Assembly (NCBI GenBank): GCA_016783345.1
Contig: JADHWT010000012.1
Location: 1 to 17,283 of the forward strand
Length of the DNA: 17,283 nucleotides
Direction: 5' to 3'
Origin: Candidatus Omnitrophota bacterium
GTDB lineage: Bacteria; NPL-UPA2; BS750m-G34
Shown here: one piece after another, positions 1 to 6,201 of the stretch
Numbering within the stretch: the first letter of the stretch is position 1
Layout: the number at the start of each line of letters is the position of its first letter
Position numbers and translations under genes: made by a program
The notes under the pieces: model-generated
The model's input: only the letters and a program-made list of their open reading frames with translations
Told to the model about the DNA's origin: nothing
Databases searched by the model: none

Positions 1-383
1 AGCACATTAGCAATCTCTGTAGTAAGCCTCTCCTGCACCTGAAGCCTCCTGGAAAATAAATCTACTACCCGCGCTAATTTGCTTAAGCCGGTAACCCTCC
101 CTCCGCGCGGTATATACGCCACATGCGCCTTGCCGATAAAAGGGAGGAGATGATGTTCACATATCGACTGTAATGGAATATTTTTTAAAAGGATAATCTC
201 ATCGTGCTTCTGGTCTAAGATAACCTCCAGTTCCTTCGCAGGGTCACGACGAATACCGGAGAATATTTCTTCATACATCTCTGCTACGCGCCGGGGCGTC
301 CCTTGAAGGTCTTTCCTTCCCGGATCTTCCCCGATCGCCTTTAATATATCTTTGACTGCCTTTTCGATTTTCTTTCTATCCAT
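1..383 (-). CDS. folE: GTP cyclohydrolase I, C-terminus beyond window edge
   Basis: Catalyses GTP to 7,8-dihydroneopterin triphosphate, the entry step of tetrahydrofolate synthesis in the cytoplasm. The visible 127 residues, translated from the minus strand, carry the family hallmarks: an N-terminal helical part with DPGRKDLQGTPRRVAEMY (about residues 20-37), then the catalytic/zinc segment SICEHHLLPFIGKAHVAYIP (about 73-92) with C75 and H78 matching known zinc ligands, and then GRVTGLSKLARVVD and RLQVQERLT. Typical proteins are about 185-220 residues, so roughly the last third lies outside the window. The ATG at 383 follows an in-frame TAA and lies just downstream of a good promoter. The Shine-Dalgarno is poor. 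Another folate gene, folC, lies 3 kb away but is separated by a mobile element, so the two probably do not share an operon. Confidence 0.97.
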   Translation of the reverse strand, partial: MDRKKIEKAVKDILKAIGEDPGRKDLQGTPRRVAEMYEEIFSGIRRDPAKELEVILDQKHDEIILLKNIPLQSICEHHLLPFIGKAHVAYIPRGGRVTGLSKLARVVDLFSRRLQVQERLTTEIANV

Positions 384-395
384 AAATTAATCCCC

Positions 396-425
396 ATTAT
401 ACTGTCTCTATGTCTATTCCGTCAA
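396..425 (-). promoter_or_regulatory. sigma70-type promoter of folE
   Basis: On the minus strand TTGACG (425-420) is followed after 18 nt by a perfect TATAAT (401-396), about 13 nt before the folE ATG. The leader would be very short, only a few nucleotides, which fits the absence of a strong Shine-Dalgarno. Confidence 0.7.
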
Positions 426-484
426 GAATTTCTTTTTTGCACAAACACACTGCCCTGCTCCGGCTGTGAATATTTCATGATAGG

Positions 485-1080
485 TCATAATTTTTTCTTT
501 TTAGAATTTAATAATTTTTTGACTTTACGATCAAAATCAGAAACATAGTTTTTGTCCTGTATTATCCGATATTTTTTATATTCTTCTAAAGCAAGGGCTT
601 CCGCGACTTCATGATTAATCTTGCCGCTATCCTATCCTGTAAAATTTCTTTTTCGTTAAATTGCAAAAAAGCATCCAATTTCTCTACCCAGTTCTTCATA
701 TACATCACAACACCTTTTTGCGCCTGCATTTCAGCATAGTCAAGATACATGGTTACAATTCTGTTCAGTCCATCCAGCTCTTTTTCATCGAGATAATTTT
801 TAGCAATACTGACATCGGTTTTTCTAATGGCCCCTTTGGGCGAATTTTTCCAGTTCGTGAGACCCATATTTGTTTTTCCGCTATTTACTCTATTGTAAAT
901 TATTTCAGCTGCGGTTTGGCCGGTTATCGCCCAGTGAAGTTTGTTTTGCACGGTAGCAAAAAATTGTTTGGTAATTTCCTCATAGTCCTTGCCAAAAATG
1001 TTGTTGGGGTTTTTCATCAAATCTTCAATCTTAGGGTCGGACCACGGCAACCCCTTGCAAATCAATAAGTTATATCCCAA
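485..1080 (-). pseudogene. RhuM-like gene remnant, frameshifted and 5'-truncated
   Basis: The translation matches the C-terminal half of the RhuM family (often annotated as virulence protein RhuM; biochemical role unknown). Landmarks are FFATVQNKLHWAITG, TAAEIIYNRV, MGLTNWKNSPKG, TDVSIAKNYL, LNRIVTMYLDYAE and RLDAFLQFNEKEIL. The frame stops at 586, but the family's C-terminus (HEVAEALALEEYKKYR, then IIQDKNYVSDFD) continues in another frame down to a TGA at 485. A tandem duplication of 5 bp (CTATC twice, 627-636) sits exactly at the switch. Removing one copy restores the expected QDSGKINHEVAEA. The family is normally around 330 residues, and here the N-terminal half is absent. The first 16 codons of the open frame (MGYNLLICKGLPWSDP) are the end of the neighbouring transposable element. 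I take it as dead. Confidence 0.85.
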
Positions 1081-1130
1081 AATAGGCCATTTTCAGGCCT
1101 TAGAACATCATTTTTAGTATCAAAATTAGC
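1034..1130. repeat. Left end of RAYT element: inverted repeat plus subterminal hairpin
   Basis: Contains GGGTCGGACCACG (1034-1046), a small palindrome GGCC-N7-GGCC (1085-1099) and the 33-bp subterminal repeat at 1098-1130. The last pairs CTTAGAAC with GTTATAAG just beyond it to form a hairpin. It overlaps the 3' end of the transposase gene and the start of the RhuM frame. Confidence 0.6.
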
Positions 1131-1853
1131 GTTATAAGAAGCTTGAGGTTCTTGCAAACAATAAGAATCATCAATCTTTTCTATATCTCTACCTTTTACT
1201 TTCAGTCCTAATTTTTCTTTTATTTCTTTAATATACATCCCATCTCCAACAGCAACACTTAAGGTCCATTTTTCATCACGTTTTATTCTATTTTCTTTTA
1301 TAGTTTTACTTAATATCTCTGGATATATTTTTTGAAGTTGACTTACATCATTAACCTGCAAACAGTCTAAAAGAGCTTTATGGTTTATTATTGAATACCT
1401 ATTGCGAGGATTTAATATTTCTTTATATCCACAGTATTCCCATTCAGATGGATGGCTTACTACACCTGCTCTCACCATATTCATATCAATATATATCATA
1501 CAGCGTAATAAATGATTTCCACTCTGTATTGCTGTTGCATGATACCTATCTTCCCAAAAAGCACCTTTACGATTTTTTCTTTTATTATATTTTTGAGCTG
1601 TACACCCGGCTATAAGCTTTATCGATTTAGGAATTACCATCATATCATCATCGCCTCTGACTAAAAGGTGAATATGATTGGAGGTTATTGTATAGTTTAA
1701 TATTTCAAGGCTATAACGTTTTTTACTTTCAAACAACCACTTTATCCATTCTTGTTTATCTCTTCCAAATTTTAATAAAAACTCTTTTTTATGACATCTA
1801 TGCGTTATATGCCATATATAACCTGGAATAAAATAACGATTTGCTCTTGGCAT
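1062..1853 (-). CDS. REP-associated tyrosine transposase (Y1_Tnp)
   Basis: A 263-residue HUH-type single-strand transposase related to IS200/IS605 TnpA and the RAYT proteins that move REP palindromes. The HUH motif is visible as SNHIHLLV (H60 and H62), and the likely catalytic tyrosine is Y121 in CMIYIDMNMVRAGVV. Between them is the family stretch GCTAQKYNKRKNRKGAFWEDRYHATAI (84-110, written here only as a landmark). Catalysis would be a 5'-phosphotyrosine cut at hairpin-marked ends. The last 23 or so residues (from NANFDTKNDVLRPEN) are encoded by the element's own subterminal repeat, so the gene runs into its left end. The gene is more AT-rich than its neighbours, which fits horizontal acquisition. 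Reading frame and catalytic residues are intact, so it may be active. Confidence 0.92.
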   Translation of the reverse strand: MPRANRYFIPGYIWHITHRCHKKEFLLKFGRDKQEWIKWLFESKKRYSLEILNYTITSNHIHLLVRGDDDMMVIPKSIKLIAGCTAQKYNKRKNRKGAFWEDRYHATAIQSGNHLLRCMIYIDMNMVRAGVVSHPSEWEYCGYKEILNPRNRYSIINHKALLDCLQVNDVSQLQKIYPEILSKTIKENRIKRDEKWTLSVAVGDGMYIKEIKEKLGLKVKGRDIEKIDDSYCLQEPQASYNANFDTKNDVLRPENGLFWDITY

Positions 1854-1875
1854 TTATTTATCCTTATTTCAATTC

Positions 1876-1982
1876 CCTTAAAACCTTATTTTTAGTACTG
1901 AAATTAGCCTTTTAAGGACTTAAAATAGCTGCTTTTCCCGGTTAACTTATGCTATTGCAATTAGTTAGCGTGGTCCGACCCC
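1876..1982. repeat. Right end of RAYT element: subterminal hairpin plus inverted repeat
   Basis: The 33-bp repeat (1876-1908) matches 1098-1130 at 27 of 33 positions in the same orientation. It forms a hairpin with arms CCTTAAAA and TTTTAAGG (1876-1917). The outer end CGTGGTCCGACCC (1969-1981) is the reverse complement of the left end. The arms differ from those at the left end but still pair, as expected of structures recognised by a Y1 transposase. Confidence 0.6.
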
Positions 1983-2017
1983 TTTTCTAAATATTTACTT
2001 TTCTTTTCTTTCATTCT

Positions 2018-2040
2018 CTTTTCCTTTTCCTTTTCCTTTT
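2018..2040. repeat. Short pyrimidine microsatellite
   Basis: Almost four tandem copies of the hexamer TTTTCC in the gap between the RAYT element and mnmE. Low-complexity sequence; no function is evident. Confidence 0.6.
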
Positions 2041-2078
2041 ATTAAAATTTTTTTATTATCCATTTTTTAGTCAAGAGA

Positions 2079-3476
2079 TTACTTTCCGATACAAAACTTA
2101 GAGAATATTCTGTCCAGGACATCTTCATTATGCACCTCGCCTGTAATCTCCCCGAGGTGTGAGATAGCCTCCTTGACATCGATGGCAATCAATTCTTCCC
2201 CTCGTCTCTCTCTAATACCTCTGATTGCCTCTGAGATTCTACCATTTACATTTTTAAGAATCTCCTCATGCCTTAAGGATACAATAATTTCATCTCCTTT
2301 TGGCGCTATCTCTCCATTTCGGAGAAGGCCCTTCACTACCTGCAGCAGCCCCTCTATATTTATCCTTTGAGTAGCTGATATCTTAACTATTGGCGCCACG
2401 TGGGAGAAAAAATTGTGCAGGGCTTTTTCATCTAATCGAATGGGAAGGTCTATCTTATTTATAGCTAGGATAGTCTTTCTTCCGTTAAATGAGGAAAATA
2501 TCTCTCTGTCTTCCCGGGTTATTCCACAATTCCCATCAAGCAAAAAGATGACAAGATCAGATTCTTTAAGGCTCATCTCTGCACGTTTTAATCCTTCTTT
2601 TTCCAAAAGATTCTCTGTCTTACATAACCCTGCTGTATCAATAAGCCTGACGAGACACCCTTCAAGCTCTATCTCTTCTTCAATGGTATCGCGTGTAGTT
2701 CCGGGAACGGGCGTAACAATTGCGCGCTCGCGGCAAAGGAGGGTATTTAAAAGTGAAGATTTACCCACATTCGGCCTACCCGCTATTACTACCTTCACCC
2801 CTTCTCTCAGTATCTTTCCGCTTTCTCTCCGGTCAAGAAGATTCTCAATCTTTGAATTTATATCTTTCAGTTTATTCAGTAAAATCTCTTTAGAATCTAA
2901 TTCAAGTTCTTCCTCTGGGAAATCTATTGATGCCTCAAGCTGGGCAGCTGTCTCTAAAAGGGTTTCCTTTATCTCTAAAATTTCACTGGATAAAGCCCCC
3001 TCGAGCTGTTTCATGGATATCCTGGCCTGGCTGGTAGTTTTTGCCCGTATAAAATCAGCTATTGCCTCTGCCTGGGCCAAATCTATACGGCCGTTTAAAA
3101 ATGCGCGTTTTGTAAATTCCCCTGGCTCGGCAAGCCTTGCTCCGCTCCTCACTAAAAGCCTCAGGATCTCTTTTAATGGGACAATCCCTCCATGCGCATT
3201 TATCTCAACTATATCCTCACGGGTATATGTAGAAGGCCCGCGCATGACTGTAAGGAGGACCTCATCTATTGTTTCGCCTTTCTCATCCCTGATAAATCCA
3301 TATCTTAAGGTATGCGATGAAATTTTAGAAAGGTCTATCCTGTCCAATTTTTTTGAAGAAAAAAATGCACTCACTGCTATAGAGATAGCATCCGGCCCGC
3401 TGAGCCTCACTATCCCAATCCCTGACTGCCCGGGAGGAGTGGAGATAGCGGCAATGGTGTCATTAATAATATTCAT
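2079..3476 (-). CDS. mnmE: tRNA uridine-5-carboxymethylaminomethyl modification GTPase MnmE
   Basis: With MnmG it modifies U34 in the wobble position of certain tRNAs. The 465-residue product has the normal family length. It has an N-terminal formyl-tetrahydrofolate-binding domain beginning NDTIAAISTPPGQSGIGIVRLSG, a central helical domain, and an inserted G domain with GRPNVGKS (233-240), TTRD (260-263), DTAG (280-283) and NKID (340-343). The C-terminus is the diagnostic CIGK. The frame is open further upstream to a GTG at 3509, but that extension is encoded by a palindromic repeat and is not conserved. I therefore chose the ATG at 3476, where homology starts. Its ribosome binding site is weak. 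It follows folC in a leftward operon and is separated from it only by the 45-bp palindrome, which looks like a terminator, so expression may depend on read-through. Confidence 0.97.
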   Translation of the reverse strand: MNIINDTIAAISTPPGQSGIGIVRLSGPDAISIAVSAFFSSKKLDRIDLSKISSHTLRYGFIRDEKGETIDEVLLTVMRGPSTYTREDIVEINAHGGIVPLKEILRLLVRSGARLAEPGEFTKRAFLNGRIDLAQAEAIADFIRAKTTSQARISMKQLEGALSSEILEIKETLLETAAQLEASIDFPEEELELDSKEILLNKLKDINSKIENLLDRRESGKILREGVKVVIAGRPNVGKSSLLNTLLCRERAIVTPVPGTTRDTIEEEIELEGCLVRLIDTAGLCKTENLLEKEGLKRAEMSLKESDLVIFLLDGNCGITREDREIFSSFNGRKTILAINKIDLPIRLDEKALHNFFSHVAPIVKISATQRINIEGLLQVVKGLLRNGEIAPKGDEIIVSLRHEEILKNVNGRISEAIRGIRERRGEELIAIDVKEAISHLGEITGEVHNEDVLDRIFSKFCIGK

Positions 3477-3490
3477 AGAACCATATCTTC

Positions 3491-3535
3491 GCAAAAAAAG
3501 GACAGACACCTAACGGAGTCAGTCCCAATTTTTGC
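3491..3535. repeat. 45-bp palindromic repeat, copy 1 (terminator-like)
   Basis: Identical at 44 of 45 positions to 8221-8265. The outer arms are GCAAAAA and TTTTTGC. The inner stem is GGAC, GAC, CC / GG, GTC, GTCC, interrupted by symmetrical A-A mismatches, with loop TAAC. Read on the minus strand it is a GC stem followed by seven T, like an intrinsic terminator, starting about 10 nt after the folC stop codon. It fills most of the folC-mnmE gap. Confidence 0.8.
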
Positions 3536-3545
3536 TCAGCTTTTT

Positions 3546-4838
3546 TTACTTTAAAAATTTTCTTGCCTCCCCAACCACATAGAGCGACCCTGTGACACAT
3601 ATTACATCCTCTTTTCCTGCCCTATCCCGCGCCATAGATATTGCATCTTCCACAGAACCGCCGTCTGTGACATTGCTGTTAAATCTCTTCGCCTCCCTTG
3701 CAATATCTTTACTTGGGCATGCCCTTTTCGATTGTATCTGACAGGTTACGACCTCGCGCGCTACTGGTGCAATTGCCCTTATGATATGAGACCAATCCTT
3801 ATCAGCCATAATACCCAATACCAGCAATATCTTTTTAGCCGGGAAAAAACTCCCGAGTGTCTCTTTTAATCTTTTTATGGCAGCCACATTATGAGCCCCA
3901 TCAAGCACAATAGAGGGACTACCCCTAAAGGGATGGCTTTGCCTACCTGCTAAAACCTCAAAGCGGCCCGGCCAGGTAGTCTCTTCCAACCCTTCCCTGA
4001 TATGCTCTAATGTAATATTAAAACCCCTCTGAGATAGCATCTTCACTGCTCCATATGCTAAACTTGCATTAATCAGTTGATGCGTTCCAAGAAGTTTTAT
4101 TTTAAAGGGTGGCTGGGTTTTATTCAATGAAAAAATCTGGCCATGGAGATCTGCCTTGTGTAATTTATATTCTATATCTTCACCAACAACCATAAGGGGA
4201 TTTTTGCTCCTCTGGCATATATCCTTTAACTTCTTTATGAGCAGCCTCTCTCTTATAGATGTTACCACACAGACGCCGGGTTTTATAATAGAAAATTTCT
4301 CTCCGGCGATATCAGAAAGTCTATGCCCAAGATACTGCATATGGTCCTGGCTTATACTGGTTATAACACATACCTCCGGGTTAATTACATTAGTTGCATC
4401 AAGCCGGCCGCCGAGACCTACCTCCATTATACATATATCTGCTCGCTCATCTAAAAAATATTTAAGGGCTATGGCAGTTGTGACCTCAAAATAGGTCGGA
4501 GAAAAATCCTTTTCTTTTTTGATTAACTCCCGATAGTAAGTAGCTAAACCTGCAAGCCGTTCCCGGCTGATGCAATTGCCATTGACCAGGAACCTCTCCT
4601 CGAGTCTTTCAAGATGCGGAGAGGTGTAGAGACCGACCTTATAACCGCTCCTCTTTAATATCTCTGCGATAAATCGCGCTGTTGAGCCCTTGCCGTTTGT
4701 CCCGGCAATATGGACAAAACGCATAGGCTTGGCCGGATTTCCTGAAAGTAATAGTAATTTTTTTATATTTTCCAGGCCGAGTTTTATGCCTATTATCTCT
4801 AAGTGTTCAAGATATTTCAGGGTTTCGTTATAATCCAT
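3546..4838 (-). CDS. folC: Dihydrofolate/folylpolyglutamate synthase
   Basis: Mur-ligase-type enzyme that adds glutamate to dihydropteroate and/or tetrahydrofolate using ATP in the cytoplasm. The 430-residue product has a full N-terminal ATPase domain with P-loop GTNGKGS (46-52), YTSPHLERLEERF (71-83), VGLGGRLDATN and the SISQDHMQYLG motif. The C-terminal glutamate-ligase domain carries VLDGAHN. Whether it is mono- or bifunctional cannot be decided from sequence alone. The ATG at 4838 directly abuts a T run and hairpin (see that entry), and the only Shine-Dalgarno-like AGG lies inside the hairpin arm. It lies 58 nt downstream of lpxD and is read in the same direction as mnmE. Confidence 0.96.
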   Translation of the reverse strand: MDYNETLKYLEHLEIIGIKLGLENIKKLLLLSGNPAKPMRFVHIAGTNGKGSTARFIAEILKRSGYKVGLYTSPHLERLEERFLVNGNCISRERLAGLATYYRELIKKEKDFSPTYFEVTTAIALKYFLDERADICIMEVGLGGRLDATNVINPEVCVITSISQDHMQYLGHRLSDIAGEKFSIIKPGVCVVTSIRERLLIKKLKDICQRSKNPLMVVGEDIEYKLHKADLHGQIFSLNKTQPPFKIKLLGTHQLINASLAYGAVKMLSQRGFNITLEHIREGLEETTWPGRFEVLAGRQSHPFRGSPSIVLDGAHNVAAIKRLKETLGSFFPAKKILLVLGIMADKDWSHIIRAIAPVAREVVTCQIQSKRACPSKDIAREAKRFNSNVTDGGSVEDAISMARDRAGKEDVICVTGSLYVVGEARKFLK

Positions 4839-4864
4839 AAAAAAATCCTACCTTAATAGGTAGG
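4839..4864 (-). terminator. Hairpin plus T7 directly before folC: terminator or attenuator
   Basis: On the minus strand a 7-bp stem CCTACCT-ATTA-AGGTAGG (4864-4847) is followed by A and seven T (4845-4839), and then the folC ATG. It has the form of an intrinsic terminator lying between lpxD and folC. The 3' arm also holds the only candidate ribosome binding site for folC, so folding would affect both termination and initiation. Confidence 0.6.
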
Positions 4865-4896
4865 TATAAGCTGGCATAAAATTTCGGAGCGAATTG

Positions 4897-5925
4897 TCAG
4901 CGCCTTTTTTTCAGCTCCTCAACCTCTTTTTTCAATTTATGAATCTCCTTTACAAGCTCAGGGAGATTCTGCATACTTGCCTTAACTCTATTTTCCCGTA
5001 CATGCTCTCTTGCGGGAATCCCCATGACACAGGTATTGGCCGGAACACTCTTAGCCACACCGGACTTAGCAGCTACCACTGCATTGTCACCAATAGTTAG
5101 ATGTCCAATCACCCCTACTTGACCGGCCAGCGTAACATTTTTACCTAATGTAGTAGAACCTGATATCCCTGTCTGAGCGATAATAATAGAATTTTCTCCG
5201 ATAACCACATTATGGGCGATCTGGACAAGGTTATCAATCTTTGTCCCCTGGCCTATCTTAGTCTCTCCTATAGTCCCGCGGTCAATAGTCACATTAGCGC
5301 CGATCTCTACATCATCTCCGATAACAACTGTTCCCATTTGCGGCACCTTATGGTGTTTTCCTTTAAAAGGAGCAAACCCGAACCCATCACATCCGATTAC
5401 TGTGCCGCTGTGGATAATAACATTCCTGCCGATTGTTACCTTTTCCCGGATAGTTACATGCGCGTAGATCAAGGTATCCTGTCCAATCCTGGTATGATGG
5501 CCGATATAGACCTGCGGGTAGATTGTTACTCCATCGCCTATCTCAACATCATCTTCAATAACTACAAATGCTGAGACAGCAATGTTACTGCCTAATTTAA
5601 CCCTCTTTCCTATAACAGCAGTAGGATGTATTCTCCGCGGAAGAGGCACCTCTTCATTGGCCAGAAGTCCCATTACCCTGCTAAAGGCAAAATAGGGGTC
5701 ATCTGTCTGGATAAGTGCCCTGTGAGTATTAGTTATATCACGCGCAACAATAACAGCCGAAGCCTTAGTCGCAGATAAAAGACGGGCATAACGTGGATTG
5801 GCTAAGAAGGTTATATCGCCTTTTTTTGCCTCTTTTATCCCTGAGATGCCGGTGATTACTGTGTTTTTATCACCGACGACTTTACCATCGATCTTCTTAG
5901 CTATTTCTCCCAGGGTCAGGCACAT
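4897..5925 (-). CDS. lpxD: UDP-3-O-acylglucosamine N-acyltransferase LpxD
   Basis: Transfers a 3-hydroxyacyl chain from acyl-ACP to UDP-3-O-acylglucosamine, the third step of lipid A synthesis, which implies an LPS-bearing outer membrane. The 342-residue protein has the N-terminal uridine-binding domain (1-100, including GDITFLANPRYARLL), then a long left-handed beta-helix of hexapeptide repeats (I/V-G-x-x-x-x, about 100-295), and a C-terminal Lys/Glu coiled coil. H238 in DNLVQIAHNVVIG is the counterpart of the E. coli catalytic H239. The start at 5925 has AAGGAGA at good spacing and an excellent upstream promoter. It is the first gene of lpxD-folC-mnmE. Other lpx genes are not in view. Confidence 0.97.
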   Translation of the reverse strand: MCLTLGEIAKKIDGKVVGDKNTVITGISGIKEAKKGDITFLANPRYARLLSATKASAVIVARDITNTHRALIQTDDPYFAFSRVMGLLANEEVPLPRRIHPTAVIGKRVKLGSNIAVSAFVVIEDDVEIGDGVTIYPQVYIGHHTRIGQDTLIYAHVTIREKVTIGRNVIIHSGTVIGCDGFGFAPFKGKHHKVPQMGTVVIGDDVEIGANVTIDRGTIGETKIGQGTKIDNLVQIAHNVVIGENSIIIAQTGISGSTTLGKNVTLAGQVGVIGHLTIGDNAVVAAKSGVAKSVPANTCVMGIPAREHVRENRVKASMQNLPELVKEIHKLKKEVEELKKRR

Positions 5926-5944
5926 ATATCTCCTTATTTAATTA

Positions 5945-5974
5945 ACTATAACACAGCTCACTAACATATGTCAA
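5945..5974 (-). promoter_or_regulatory. sigma70-type promoter of lpxD-folC-mnmE
   Basis: On the minus strand a perfect TTGACA (5974-5969) is followed after 18 nt by TATAGT (5950-5945), about 20 nt before the lpxD ATG. The insertion sequence's target duplication ends only 9 bp upstream of the -35 box, so the insertion left the core promoter whole but replaced everything upstream of it. Confidence 0.75.
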
Positions 5975-5982
5975 GAAAAATA

Positions 5983-6008
5983 CGCAAAAAACAGGAAAAT
6001 TGAAAGTA
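5983..6008. repeat. Left target duplication and inverted repeat of the IS
   Basis: Target copy CGCAAAAAA (5983-5991) followed directly by the left 17-bp inverted repeat (5992-6008). Confidence 0.88.
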
Positions 6009-6054
6009 GCGGTTTTTTTGTGCCAAAATAGCCACGGGAGGATAGCGTCGGGGT

Positions 6055-6133
6055 CGCTGGGGCTAATCCAGCGCCTATTCTGCCCTGCTATGGAGCTAAA
6101 AAATTAATTTTTTTATATCTGGGGCAGATTAGG
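6055..6133. other. Stem-loops in the IS 3' non-coding end
   Basis: The 210 bp between the transposase stop and the left IS end hold no gene. They contain a hairpin with arms CGCTGG and CCAGCG (6055-6073) and a larger one with 12-bp arms cctattctgccc (6074-6085) and gggcagattagg (6122-6133), 11 of 12 paired. The loop of the larger one contains an AT palindrome. This could be a transcription stop or a transposition-control structure. Confidence 0.5.
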
Positions 6134-6201
6134 GGTGGTCCAGGCAGTAAATAGGCAGAGGTGGCCTGTTAAAACATATATAATAAGGAAGGGACTTACC
6201 C

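Larger units (their letters stand above)
1034..1982 (-). mobile_element. REP-associated tyrosine transposase element (RAYT/IS200-like)
   Basis: A single Y1 transposase gene is bounded by inverted copies of GGGTCGGACCACG (1034-1046, and reverse-complemented at 1969-1981). The match continues weakly inward (TTGCAA, ATAAGTTA). Just inside, each end has an imperfect hairpin made from a 33-bp sequence present in the same orientation at both ends. The outer left end lies inside the RhuM reading frame, consistent with insertion into or deletion of that gene. I see no target duplication, as expected for HUH/Y1 elements. Exact ends are inferred from the repeat. Confidence 0.7.

Noticed and set aside
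627..636. Programmed frameshift in the RhuM-like gene
   Set aside because: There is no slippery heptamer or stimulating structure; a plain 5-bp duplication explains the frame change.
3477..3509. Longer mnmE starting at the GTG at 3509
   Set aside because: The extra 11 residues come from the palindromic repeat and its flank; family homology starts at the ATG at 3476.
2413..3513. A 366-residue open frame on the plus strand
   Set aside because: It is antisense to mnmE, Ser/Arg/Leu-rich without any family motif, and overlaps a fully conserved gene.
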